Assembly (NCBI GenBank): GCA_958436045.1
Contig: CAUBIP010000052.1
Location: 1-12,686, forward strand
DNA from: an uncultured Oscillospiraceae bacterium
Lineage (GTDB): Bacteria > Bacillota > Clostridia > Oscillospirales > Oscillospiraceae
Length of the DNA: 12,686 nt
Reading direction: 5' to 3'
This document shows, one piece after another, positions 1 to 6,437 of this stretch (position 1 is the stretch's first letter; the number at the start of each line of letters is the position of its first letter). Position numbers and translations under genes: made by a program. The notes beneath the pieces are model-generated. The model searched no databases and was not told the DNA's origin. It saw only the letters and a program-made list of their open reading frames with translations.

Positions 1-531
1 CAGGTCGCAGTTGTGCATGTGCTGGGCGAAATAGTCGGCGTCGTGGAAGTGGATGATGCCGGCCTCATGGGCTTCGACGATCTCCTGGGGCAGCAGAATG
101 CGGCGGGTGATGTCCTTGGAGACCTCGCCGGCCATATAGTCGCGCTGGACGGCGTTGACTGTCGGATTCTTGTTGGCGTTTTCCTGCTTGACTTCTTCGT
201 TGTTGCACTCGATGAGGGAGAGGATCTTGTCGTCCGTGGTGTTGGACTGGCGGACCAGGGTCCGGGTATAGCGGTAGGTGATATAGAGCTTGGCGACTTC
301 GAAAGCGCCGTGGGCCATGATCTGGGCCTCGACAAGGTCCTGAATCTCTTCGACGGACAGGGTCCGCCCGATCTCCTGGGCGACGAGCTCCACGCTTTCC
401 GCGATGCGGCGGATCTGCAGTGGCGTCATCCGGGCTGCTTCCTCGGCCACTTCGTTGGCCTTGGTGACGGCTGCGATAATTTTGGTGATATCGAAGGTGA
501 CTTCCGAACCGTTTCGTTTGATGATCTTCAT
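1..531 (-). CDS. nrdD: Anaerobic ribonucleoside-triphosphate reductase, N-terminal part (class III RNR large subunit)
   Basis: The oxygen-sensitive, glycyl-radical class III enzyme reduces ribonucleoside triphosphates to deoxyribonucleotides for DNA synthesis; it acts in the cytoplasm and needs the activase NrdG. The minus strand is open from the ATG at 531-529 to the window edge (177 codons, no stop). Residues 1-90 form an ATP-cone (KIIKRNGSEVTFDITKI at the start), the allosteric nucleotide-binding domain. The right-hand end of the visible protein carries the NrdD signature HFHDADY (161-167) and HNCDL (173-177). The glycyl-radical C-terminus and the zinc site lie outside the window. The start is supported by a GAGGGAGA ribosome binding site about 9 bases upstream and by the usual MKIIKRNG opening. 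A promoter and NrdR-like boxes precede it. Identity is secure; the gene is partial only because the window cuts it. Confidence 0.96.
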   Translation of the reverse strand, partial: MKIIKRNGSEVTFDITKIIAAVTKANEVAEEAARMTPLQIRRIAESVELVAQEIGRTLSVEEIQDLVEAQIMAHGAFEVAKLYITYRYTRTLVRQSNTTDDKILSLIECNNEEVKQENANKNPTVNAVQRDYMAGEVSKDITRRILLPQEIVEAHEAGIIHFHDADYFAQHMHNCDL

Positions 532-554
532 GATTGCGCGTTCTCCCTCTTTGA

Positions 555-570
555 AAGCTAAATATAGTAT
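555..570. promoter_or_regulatory. NrdR box 2 (candidate operator)
   Basis: This site, AAGCTAAATATAGTAT, matches the NrdR consensus at 11 of 16 positions and is offset exactly 33 bp from box 1, about three helical turns. Paired NrdR boxes on the same face of the helix are the usual arrangement, so the spacing adds weight to a weaker match. It lies between box 1 and the ribosome binding site of nrdD. Confidence 0.5.
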
Positions 571-587
571 GAAAATGTGGCATGAAA

Positions 588-603
588 CCACTAAATGTTG
601 TGT
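588..603. promoter_or_regulatory. NrdR box 1 (candidate operator)
   Basis: This 16-mer, CCACTAAATGTTGTGT, matches the remembered NrdR consensus ACACTATATATTGTGT at 13 of 16 positions by my count. It begins about 3 bases downstream of the predicted nrdD transcription start, where bound NrdR (the ATP-cone repressor of ribonucleotide reductase genes) would block transcription. It pairs with the site at 555-570. Confidence 0.6.
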
Positions 604-612
604 ACGGCTTGT

Positions 613-641
613 AGTATACAAGAAATATAGCCATTTGGCAA
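613..641 (-). promoter_or_regulatory. Promoter of nrdD
   Basis: On the minus strand TTGCCA (641-636) and TATACT (618-613) are separated by exactly 17 bp, a near-consensus sigma-A promoter. The start of transcription would be near 606, giving a leader of about 75 bases before the nrdD ATG. An A6T7 run at 656-668 lies about 50-62 bases upstream of that start and could act as an UP element. The -10 lies inside a perfect 6-3-6 inverted repeat (608-622, arms CTTGTA/TACAAG). Confidence 0.65.
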
Positions 642-668
642 GAGAAATCGTGACCAAAAAATTTTTTT

Positions 669-836
669 GTGGATTCCGACAAGAAATAGCCCATTGCCCA
701 GGCAAAAACACAGCGGAGCCAGTGCTGGCCGGAAAAAAAGTGCACAATAAAAAGCGACGGCGACAGTGGCCGCTCCTAGGCATTCCGGGGAGTTGGACGG
801 CAGCGTGAAAAAATTGGGGGTGGCGCAAAAAAGGAA
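669..836. other. Intergenic stretch with nothing recognised
   Basis: Between the upstream A/T tract of nrdD and the -35 of the T-box transcript I see no convincing gene, terminator or RNA. Short frames that cross it have no ribosome binding site and no recognisable protein. The two flanking transcripts diverge from it. Confidence 0.5.
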
Positions 837-865
837 TTGACAAATGGGAAAAGGTGTGGTATTAA
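837..865 (+). promoter_or_regulatory. Promoter of the T-box operon
   Basis: A perfect -35 TTGACA (837-842) is followed after 17 bp by TATTAA (860-865). The latter is preceded by TGG (857-859), an extended -10 element. Transcription would start near 872, about 40 bases before stem I of the T-box. A perfect TATAAT at 872-877 has no -35 at a usable distance and is less likely. Confidence 0.6.
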
Positions 866-911
866 ATATAGTATAATTTCCCTCGATAATTTAGCCATTT
901 AAATTAAAAAA

Positions 912-1190
912 GAAAGACGATGACCGGAGACAAGTAGTCCTGTCCCAAAAGCTGTGCAGAGAGCCGCCGGGTGGTGCAAGGCGGATGGCTGGGCAGGAGG
1001 AATACCCTCTGTGAGTTGCGCACTGAACACAGGCCCGTGCTGCGGGCTGCCAAGGCTGCGTCGGCTGCTGGCCGTTATTCCAGCAGGGCATGTCTGTGCC
1101 CGTTGAGGCGGCGCCTGTAAGGGCGCTGTAAACTGAGGTGGTACCGCGTTTTTTGACGCCCTCTGTGCTTGTGGCACGGCGGGCGTTTTT
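912..1190 (+). ncRNA. T-box riboswitch leader (tRNA-sensing; specifier Tyr UAC or Thr ACC)
   Basis: T-box leaders bind a cognate tRNA through a specifier codon and, if it is uncharged, form an antiterminator. All expected parts are visible. Stem I has the K-turn GATGA (919-923) opposite TGAG (1012-1015), the loop-E AAGTA (932-936) opposite GAA (1000-1002), helix TCCTG/CAGGA (938-942/994-998), an AGAGAG bulge (958-963) and an apical stem CCGCC/GGCGG with loop GGGTGGTGCAA (969-979). The T-box core AGGTGGTACCGCG is at 1136-1148. The antiterminator pairs GAGG (1135-1138) with CCTC (1160-1163) and GCG with CGC; its TGGT bulge suits a tRNA with discriminator A. The specifier is TAC (1003-1005, Tyr) if the lower helix is the 5-bp CGGAG/CTCTG, or ACC (1004-1006, Thr) if that helix is one pair shorter. 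Further hairpins fill 1030-1130. It controls the operon starting at 1277. Confidence 0.95.
1155..1190 (+). terminator. T-box regulatory terminator
   Basis: ACGCCC (1156-1161) pairs with GGGCGT (1181-1186), continued inside by GTGC/GCAC, and runs into a T-tract (1186-1190). Bases 1157-1163 are also the 3' side of the antiterminator, so the two structures exclude each other. Readthrough is expected when the cognate tRNA is uncharged. Confidence 0.88.
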
Positions 1191-1276
1191 GTATGCCCGG
1201 CGGATTCGCAGGGGAGGCGGAAAGCCGCATCTGTCCGCTGCCTGGGGCAGCGAAAAAGAAAGAAGGAGAATTTCCA

Positions 1277-2917
1277 ATGCCTATTACTGATTTTTTGGAG
1301 CGAAACGCCCGCATCTATCCCAACGACGTTGCGCTGGTAGAAGTCAACCCGGCCAACCAACCGGCGACAAATCTGACCTGGCGGGAGTACAACCTGATTG
1401 AGACCGCGGCCAACAAAGAACGCTACCGCCGGGAGATCACCTGGAAGCAGTTTGATGTGGCAGCCAACCGGTTTGCCAATCTGCTATTTACCCGAGGCAT
1501 CCGCCGAGGCGACAAGGTCGCGATTCTGCTGATGAACTGCATTGACTGGCTGCCAATCTATTTCGGCATTTTGAAGACGGGCGCGCTGGCGGTGCCGATG
1601 AATTTCCGATACACCGGTGACGAGATCGAATACTGCTTGGACCTGGCGGATGTGCGGATGCTGGTATTTGGCCCGGAATTCATTGACCGGCTGAACCAGG
1701 TCCGGGATAACCTGAAGGTCGACAACTACTTCTTCGTCGGTGACCAGGCCCAGACGCCGGACTACGCTGACAATTACGCCCAGATGACCTATTACTGCAG
1801 CACGACGGTTCCACCGGTCGAGCTGCGGGACGAGGATGATGCGGCCATTTACTTCTCCTCCGGCACGACGGGCTTCCCCAAGGCGATCCTGCACCGGCAT
1901 AAGGCGCTGGTCAGCTCCTGTATAACCGAGCAGCATCACCATCATCAGACCCGGGACGATGTCTTCCTCTGCATCCCGCCGCTGTACCATACCGGCGCGA
2001 AGATGCATTGGTTCGGCAGTCTGATCTCCGGCAGCAAGGCAGTGCTTCTCCGGGGTGTCAAGCCGGAGTGGATCTTCCAGACCGTCTCCGACGAGCGGGC
2101 GACGATCGTCTGGCTGCTGGTGCCGTGGGTGCAGGACATTCTGGACTCCATCGACCGAGGCGATCTGAAGCTGGAAGAGTATCATCTCGACCAGTGGCGG
2201 CTGATGCACATCGGCGCGCAGCCGGTTCCGCCGAGCCTGATCCGCCGGTGGAAAAAGGTCTTCCCGCATCATGCGTATGATACGAACTATGGTCTGTCCG
2301 AGTCTATCGGGCCCGGCTGTGTCCATCTGGGCGTGGAGAATATCGACAAAGTCGGTGCCATCGGCAAGGCGGGCTATCTGTGGGAGACGAAGATCGTCGA
2401 TGACCATTGCCAGCCGGTGCCACAGGGCGAGGTCGGAGAGCTGGCCGTCAAAGGCCCGGGTGTCATGCGATGCTACTATAAAAACCCCGCTGCGACGGAA
2501 GAAATCCTCAAGGGCGACTGGCTGCTGACCGGCGATATGGCCCGGGAGGATGAGGATGGCTTCCTCTATCTCGTCGACCGGAAGAAGGACGTCATCATCA
2601 GCGGCGGCGAAAACCTCTACCCGGTGCAGATCGAAAACTTCCTGCGGGCTTATGATAAGATCAAGGATGTCGCCGTCATTGGCCTGCCGGATAAGCGGCA
2701 GGGCGAAATCGCAGCGGCGATCATCGAATTGAAAGAGGGCGTCACCTGTACGGAGGACGAGATCAATCAATTCTGCCTGGAGCTGCCCCGCTACAAGCGC
2801 CCGCGGAAGATCATCTTCACGACTGTCCCCCGGAACCCGACGGGCAAGATCGAAAAACCCAAGCTGCGGGAGCGCTACTGCGGCGCGCGGCTGGTTGAAA
2901 CAGAGACGACCCATTGA
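1277..2917 (+). CDS. Class I adenylate-forming acyl/aryl-CoA synthetase (AMP-binding)
   Basis: This 546-residue enzyme should activate a carboxylic acid with ATP to an acyl-adenylate and transfer it to CoA in the cytoplasm. Visible motifs are the phosphate-binding YFSSGTTGFPK (192-202), YGLSES (338-343), the GD of the hinge region (419-420, LLTGDMARED), the DRKKDVIISGGENLYP block and the C-terminal PTGKIEK with the catalytic lysine K524. The family includes fatty-acid, carnitine and benzoate CoA ligases; the sequence does not fix the substrate. The N-terminal part has two similar strands, NLTWREY and EITWKQF, about 25 residues apart. The ATG at 1277 is preceded by AAGGAG (1263-1268); the frame is open further back, but that extension would overlap the T-box terminator. 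First gene of the T-box operon. In context an organic or aromatic acid, perhaps a relative of the PaaK substrate, is plausible. Confidence 0.9.
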   Translation: MPITDFLERNARIYPNDVALVEVNPANQPATNLTWREYNLIETAANKERYRREITWKQFDVAANRFANLLFTRGIRRGDKVAILLMNCIDWLPIYFGILKTGALAVPMNFRYTGDEIEYCLDLADVRMLVFGPEFIDRLNQVRDNLKVDNYFFVGDQAQTPDYADNYAQMTYYCSTTVPPVELRDEDDAAIYFSSGTTGFPKAILHRHKALVSSCITEQHHHHQTRDDVFLCIPPLYHTGAKMHWFGSLISGSKAVLLRGVKPEWIFQTVSDERATIVWLLVPWVQDILDSIDRGDLKLEEYHLDQWRLMHIGAQPVPPSLIRRWKKVFPHHAYDTNYGLSESIGPGCVHLGVENIDKVGAIGKAGYLWETKIVDDHCQPVPQGEVGELAVKGPGVMRCYYKNPAATEEILKGDWLLTGDMAREDEDGFLYLVDRKKDVIISGGENLYPVQIENFLRAYDKIKDVAVIGLPDKRQGEIAAAIIELKEGVTCTEDEINQFCLELPRYKRPRKIIFTTVPRNPTGKIEKPKLRERYCGARLVETETTH

Positions 2918-2947
2918 CCGCATAAGAGAGAATAGAGAGGAACCCCT

Positions 2948-4513
2948 ATGACTGCTAAAATCTTAACTGTGACGCTGCTGGTCTGCTTCTTTGCTCTGAT
3001 GATCGGCGTCGGCGTCTATTGCCGGAAGCACACGTCAAATGTCGATGGCTTTGTTCTGGGCGGCCGCTCCGTCGGCCCGTGGCTGACAGCCTTTGCCTAT
3101 GGCACATCGTATTTCTCCGCCGTCATCTTCGTCGGCTATGCCGGGCAGTTTGGCTGGAATTTCGGCGTAGCGTCCACCTGGATCGGCTTGGGCAACGCCT
3201 TTATCGGTTCCCTGCTTGCTTGGAGCGTCCTGGGACGCCGGACCCGCATCATGACCCAGGCGCTGGACTCCAAGACGATGCCGGATTTCTTCGGCAAGCG
3301 CTATGGCTCGGAGAAGCTCAAGGTCGCGGCCTCGGCCATCGTCTTTGTCTTCCTGATCCCGTACACGGCCTCGCTGTATAATGGCCTGTCCAGCCTGTTC
3401 AACAGCGCGTTTGAGATCCCCTACTGGGTCTGCATCCTGGTCATGGCAGTGCTGACGGGTGTTTATGTCATCTTCGGCGGCTATATGGCCACGGCCATCA
3501 ACGATTTTATCCAGGGCCTTATCATGCTGGGCGGCATCTGCGCGGTCATCGCGGCGGTGCTTCACACCAACGGCGGCCTGATGGCCTCTATGCAGGCGCT
3601 GGCTGAGGGCAGCCAGGGCGGCTGGGAATACGCCTCCTTCCTGGGGCCGAACCCGGTGTTCTTGTTCTTCGTCGTGATGCTGACAAGCCTTGGCACCTGG
3701 GGCCTGCCCCAGATGGTCGGCAAATTCTATGCCATTAAAAATGAGAACGCCATTAAAAAGGGCACGATCATCTCCACATTCTTTGCCATTATCGTGGCAG
3801 GCGGCTGCTATTTCCTGGGCGGCTTCGGGCGGCTGTTTATGACGCAGGATGAGGTTGCGGCCAAGGGCTTTGACGCCATTATCCCGACGATGCTCAGCAC
3901 CCTCTCCCCGGTCATCATTGCCATCGTCATCGTGCTGGTGCTGGCGGCCTCCATGTCTACCCTGTCGTCGCTGGTGCTGACCTCCTCCTCGACGCTGACG
4001 CTGGATGTCGTTGCGCCCCTGCGGAAGGGCGGCATGAGCGAGAAACGGAAAATCCTGGTCATGCGGCTGCTGGTGGTGTTCTTTATCGCCCTGTCCGCGG
4101 TGATCGCGATCTTGAAGGATACGATCTGGTCGGATGTCGTCTTTATCGCGCAGATGATGGGCGTCTCCTGGGGCGCGCTGGCCGGGGCCTTCCTGGCACC
4201 GTTCCTCTACGGCCTGTACTGGAAAAAAACGACCCGGGCGTCCGTCGCCGCGTGCTTCGTCTTCGGTGCTGGCCTGATGGTCGTGCAGCTGTGCAAATCT
4301 GTCGGCTGGATCAGCATTTCCGGCGGTTTCCTGGGCTTTGTCTTTGCCAATTCCCTGTATTCCGGCGTATTTGCTATGATTGGCGGCCTAATTCTGGTAC
4401 CTATCGTCAGTTTGCTGACACAAAAATCCTGCCCAAAGGATGCAGAAACCATGTTTACGTGCTATAATAAAAAAACCGTCGTTTCTGCAAAGCAGGCGTT
4501 AGAGGAAGCGTAA
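2948..4513 (+). CDS. Sodium:solute symporter (SSS family), probable carboxylate uptake
   Basis: A 521-residue polytopic inner-membrane protein of the SSS family (relatives PutP, PanF, ActP), using the sodium gradient to import a solute. About 13 hydrophobic segments can be traced, beginning with residues 5-25. The unwound-helix region near the start of the core (AYGTSYFSAVIFVGYAG) and the conserved AASMSTLSSLVLTSSS stretch (from A333), where the family's sodium-binding Ser/Thr lie, are both intact. A short hydrophilic tail follows the last helix. It starts 30 bp after the CoA synthetase behind a GAGAGG ribosome binding site and lies between two CoA ligases, so the solute is probably the acid they activate (an arylacetate or other monocarboxylate). 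That assignment is inference from context; proline, pantothenate or acetate cannot be excluded from sequence alone. Confidence 0.9.
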   Translation: MTAKILTVTLLVCFFALMIGVGVYCRKHTSNVDGFVLGGRSVGPWLTAFAYGTSYFSAVIFVGYAGQFGWNFGVASTWIGLGNAFIGSLLAWSVLGRRTRIMTQALDSKTMPDFFGKRYGSEKLKVAASAIVFVFLIPYTASLYNGLSSLFNSAFEIPYWVCILVMAVLTGVYVIFGGYMATAINDFIQGLIMLGGICAVIAAVLHTNGGLMASMQALAEGSQGGWEYASFLGPNPVFLFFVVMLTSLGTWGLPQMVGKFYAIKNENAIKKGTIISTFFAIIVAGGCYFLGGFGRLFMTQDEVAAKGFDAIIPTMLSTLSPVIIAIVIVLVLAASMSTLSSLVLTSSSTLTLDVVAPLRKGGMSEKRKILVMRLLVVFFIALSAVIAILKDTIWSDVVFIAQMMGVSWGALAGAFLAPFLYGLYWKKTTRASVAACFVFGAGLMVVQLCKSVGWISISGGFLGFVFANSLYSGVFAMIGGLILVPIVSLLTQKSCPKDAETMFTCYNKKTVVSAKQALEEA

Positions 4514-4541
4514 AGATAGAACAGTATAAAGAGGTAATCCT

Positions 4542-5855
4542 ATGAGCGAAAAACACTATTATCAACCTGAGATCGAAACAATGCCGGAGGAGCAGATCCG
4601 GGCGCTGCAATCGGAAAAGCTGGTTAAGGCGGTGCAGCATGTCTATGCTGATGTGCCCTACTACCGGGACTTGATGGACAAAGCCGGGGTCAAGCCAGAG
4701 GATATCCACGGCGTGGAGGATCTGCACAAGCTGCCGTTCCTCTCCAAGGCAGACCTGCGGGAGACGTACCCCTATGGTATGCTGGCCCGCCCCCTGTCCG
4801 ACTGTGTGCGCATCCAGTCCACCTCCGGCACGACGGGCAAGCGTGTCATTGCGTATTATACCCAGAATGATATTGATATGTGGGAAGAGTGTTGTGCCCG
4901 CGCCATTGTCGCTGCAGGCGGCTCGAAGGAGGATGTGGTCCATATCTCCTATGGCTATGGCCTGTTCACCGGCGGTGCCGGGCTCAATGGCGGCTCCCAT
5001 AAGGTCGGCTGTCTGACCCTGCCGATGTCCTCCGGCAGCACCGACCGGCAGATCCAGTTTATGATGGATCTTAAATCGACGATCCTCTGCTGCACCCCGT
5101 CCTACGCCGCCTATATCGGCGAGACGCTGAAGGAAAAGGGCTATAAGCCGGAGGATAACTACCTCAAGGCCGGTATCTTCGGTGCAGAGCCCTGGACGGA
5201 GGAGATGCGTCAGGATATCCAGAACTCCCTGGGCATCAAGGCCTATGATATTTACGGCCTGACCGAGATCTGCGGCCCCGGCGTCGCCTTCGAGTGTGAG
5301 GCCCAGGCGGGGATGCACATCAATGAGGACCATTTCATTGCCGAAATCATCGACCCGGACACCGGCGAGGTCTTGCCAGAGGGCAGCAAAGGCGAGTTGG
5401 TCTTTACGAGCCTGGACAAAGAGGCCTTCCCCGTCATCCGCTACCGTACGCGGGATATCTGCATGTTGACCCGGGAAAAATGCACCTGCGGCCGGACCCA
5501 CGTCCGGATGCACAAGCCCATGGGCCGCAGCGATGATATGATGATCATCCGCGGCGTCAATGTCTTCCCGTCCCAGATCGAGACGGTCCTGCTCAAGGAG
5601 GGCTACAGCTCCAACTATCAGATCCTGGTAGACCGGGTCAACAACTCGGATACCCTGGATATCAACGTCGAGATGGCCCCTGAGCAGTTTGACGATACCG
5701 TCAAGGCCCACGCCGCCCGGGAGAAGGCCCTGGAGGCTGCCATCCGCGCCATGCTGGGCATCGGCCCGAAGGTCCACTTGGTGGCACCGAAATCCATCAC
5801 CCGCAGCGAAGGTAAGGCAGTGCGCGTCATCGACAAGCGCAAGCTGCACGACTGA
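4542..5855 (+). CDS. paaK: Phenylacetate-CoA ligase family protein (arylacetate-CoA ligase)
   Basis: A 437-residue AMP-forming ligase of the PaaK family, the usual length, expected to convert phenylacetate or a related arylacetate (4-hydroxyphenylacetate, indoleacetate) with ATP and CoA to the thioester. Motifs are STSGTTGK (93-100, phosphate loop), GAEPW (214-218), YGLTE (238-242), YRTRD (301-305), CTCGR (314-318), the GRSDDMMIIRGVNVFPSQIE hinge block, and the C-terminal EGK with K425 in the place of the catalytic lysine. It starts 28 bp after the symporter with a GAGGT ribosome binding site. In anaerobic Bacillota and archaea such ligases commonly sit with an ACT-domain gene and indolepyruvate:ferredoxin oxidoreductase genes and serve aromatic amino acid fermentation or, in reverse, their synthesis. 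The exact aryl substrate cannot be read from the sequence. Confidence 0.93.
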   Translation: MSEKHYYQPEIETMPEEQIRALQSEKLVKAVQHVYADVPYYRDLMDKAGVKPEDIHGVEDLHKLPFLSKADLRETYPYGMLARPLSDCVRIQSTSGTTGKRVIAYYTQNDIDMWEECCARAIVAAGGSKEDVVHISYGYGLFTGGAGLNGGSHKVGCLTLPMSSGSTDRQIQFMMDLKSTILCCTPSYAAYIGETLKEKGYKPEDNYLKAGIFGAEPWTEEMRQDIQNSLGIKAYDIYGLTEICGPGVAFECEAQAGMHINEDHFIAEIIDPDTGEVLPEGSKGELVFTSLDKEAFPVIRYRTRDICMLTREKCTCGRTHVRMHKPMGRSDDMMIIRGVNVFPSQIETVLLKEGYSSNYQILVDRVNNSDTLDINVEMAPEQFDDTVKAHAAREKALEAAIRAMLGIGPKVHLVAPKSITRSEGKAVRVIDKRKLHD

Positions 5856-5887
5856 GCCGTTCCGGCAGAACGAAGGAGGAAGTACTT

Positions 5888-6319
5888 ATGGCAATCAAAC
5901 AGCTGTCTGTCTTTGTGGACAATAAAAAAGGAGCCCTCTCCGACATCACGACGTTTCTGGCCAAGCAGGGGATCGACCTGCGGGCGATGTCCATCGCCGA
6001 TACGCAGGATTTTGGCATCCTGCGCCTGATTGTGAACGACACCGAGCGGGCCGCTGCGCTCCTGCGAGAGACGGAAGCCATCGCAAAGGTGACAGACGTC
6101 ATCGCCGTCGCCCTGACGGACGAGCCGGGCGGCCTGGCCAAGGTCCTGGAGGTCCTGGCGGCCAAGGAAATCAATATGGAATATCTCTACGCCTTCACCG
6201 CTGCCGATAAGGGCCACGCCTACGTCGTGTTCCGGGTGCAGGATAACGCCCAGACAGAGCGGGTCCTGCAGGACGCCGGCATTCCCGTCCTGACAGACGC
6301 GGATGTTGCAAAGCTCTGA
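5888..6319 (+). CDS. Tandem ACT-domain protein (probable amino-acid sensor)
   Basis: A 143-residue cytoplasmic protein consisting of two ACT domains and nothing else: residues 4-67, with ligand loop NKKGAL (12-17), and 71-140, with DEPGGL (78-83). ACT domains bind amino acids at dimer interfaces and regulate partners allosterically. Free-standing double-ACT proteins next to PaaK-type ligases are a recurring pair in anaerobes, but their role is not established as far as I know. The second domain has a longer beta-hairpin (AFTAADKGHAYVVFRV). It starts 32 bp after paaK behind a strong AAGGAGG site (5873-5879) and is the last gene before the terminator. A role in sensing Phe, Tyr or Trp and tuning the ligase or a downstream oxidoreductase is inferred. 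Confidence 0.92.
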   Translation: MAIKQLSVFVDNKKGALSDITTFLAKQGIDLRAMSIADTQDFGILRLIVNDTERAAALLRETEAIAKVTDVIAVALTDEPGGLAKVLEVLAAKEINMEYLYAFTAADKGHAYVVFRVQDNAQTERVLQDAGIPVLTDADVAKL

Positions 6320-6342
6320 GCTTACAATCCTTTAAACAGAAA

Positions 6343-6380
6343 AACGATCGGTGCATGGAGCCCATGCATCGGTCGTTTTT
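6343..6380. terminator. Bidirectional terminator between the T-box operon and the 6438-6857 gene
   Basis: A 16-bp stem, AACGATCGGTGCATGG against CCATGCATCGGTCGTT with two G-U pairs, closes a loop of about three bases. It is flanked by AAAAA on the left and TTTTT on the right, so it can terminate the plus-strand operon and the convergent minus-strand gene. Confidence 0.92.
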
Positions 6381-6398
6381 GGCTTTTCGTAGAAAGAG

Positions 6399-6429
6399 AG
6401 TGCCCTGCCGGGGGCGGGGCGCTGTTTTT
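6399..6429 (+). terminator. Second, backup terminator
   Basis: An 11-bp GC-rich stem (6399-6409 with 6413-6423, two G-U pairs, GGG loop) is followed by GTTTTT. It lies 19 bp beyond the first terminator in the same orientation and would stop residual readthrough into the convergent gene. Confidence 0.7.
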
Positions 6430-6437
6430 CAGGGTGA

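Noticed and set aside
404..808. 134-codon plus-strand frame across the nrdD start and intergenic region
   Set aside because: It begins inside nrdD in antisense, crosses the promoter and NrdR boxes, and resembles no protein.
861..877. NrdR-like box at the T-box promoter (AAATATAGTAT, also seen near nrdD)
   Set aside because: It is an AT-rich -10 region; no second phased box accompanies it and the operon has no ribonucleotide link.
1169..1276. 36-residue N-terminal extension of the CoA synthetase
   Set aside because: It would start inside the T-box terminator hairpin, lacks a ribosome binding site and has no family resemblance; the ATG at 1277 has a good site.
899..1360. Minus-strand frames over the T-box leader
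   Set aside because: Low-complexity translations of a structured RNA; no ribosome binding site, and the plus-strand RNA explains the sequence.
1484..2923. 479-codon open frame antisense to the CoA synthetase
   Set aside because: A shadow frame from GC-rich codon use; no recognisable protein, and the plus strand encodes a motif-complete enzyme.
4455..5849. 464-codon open frame antisense to paaK
   Set aside because: Also a composition shadow; no ribosome binding site, no family, and it lies wholly opposite a clear PaaK.
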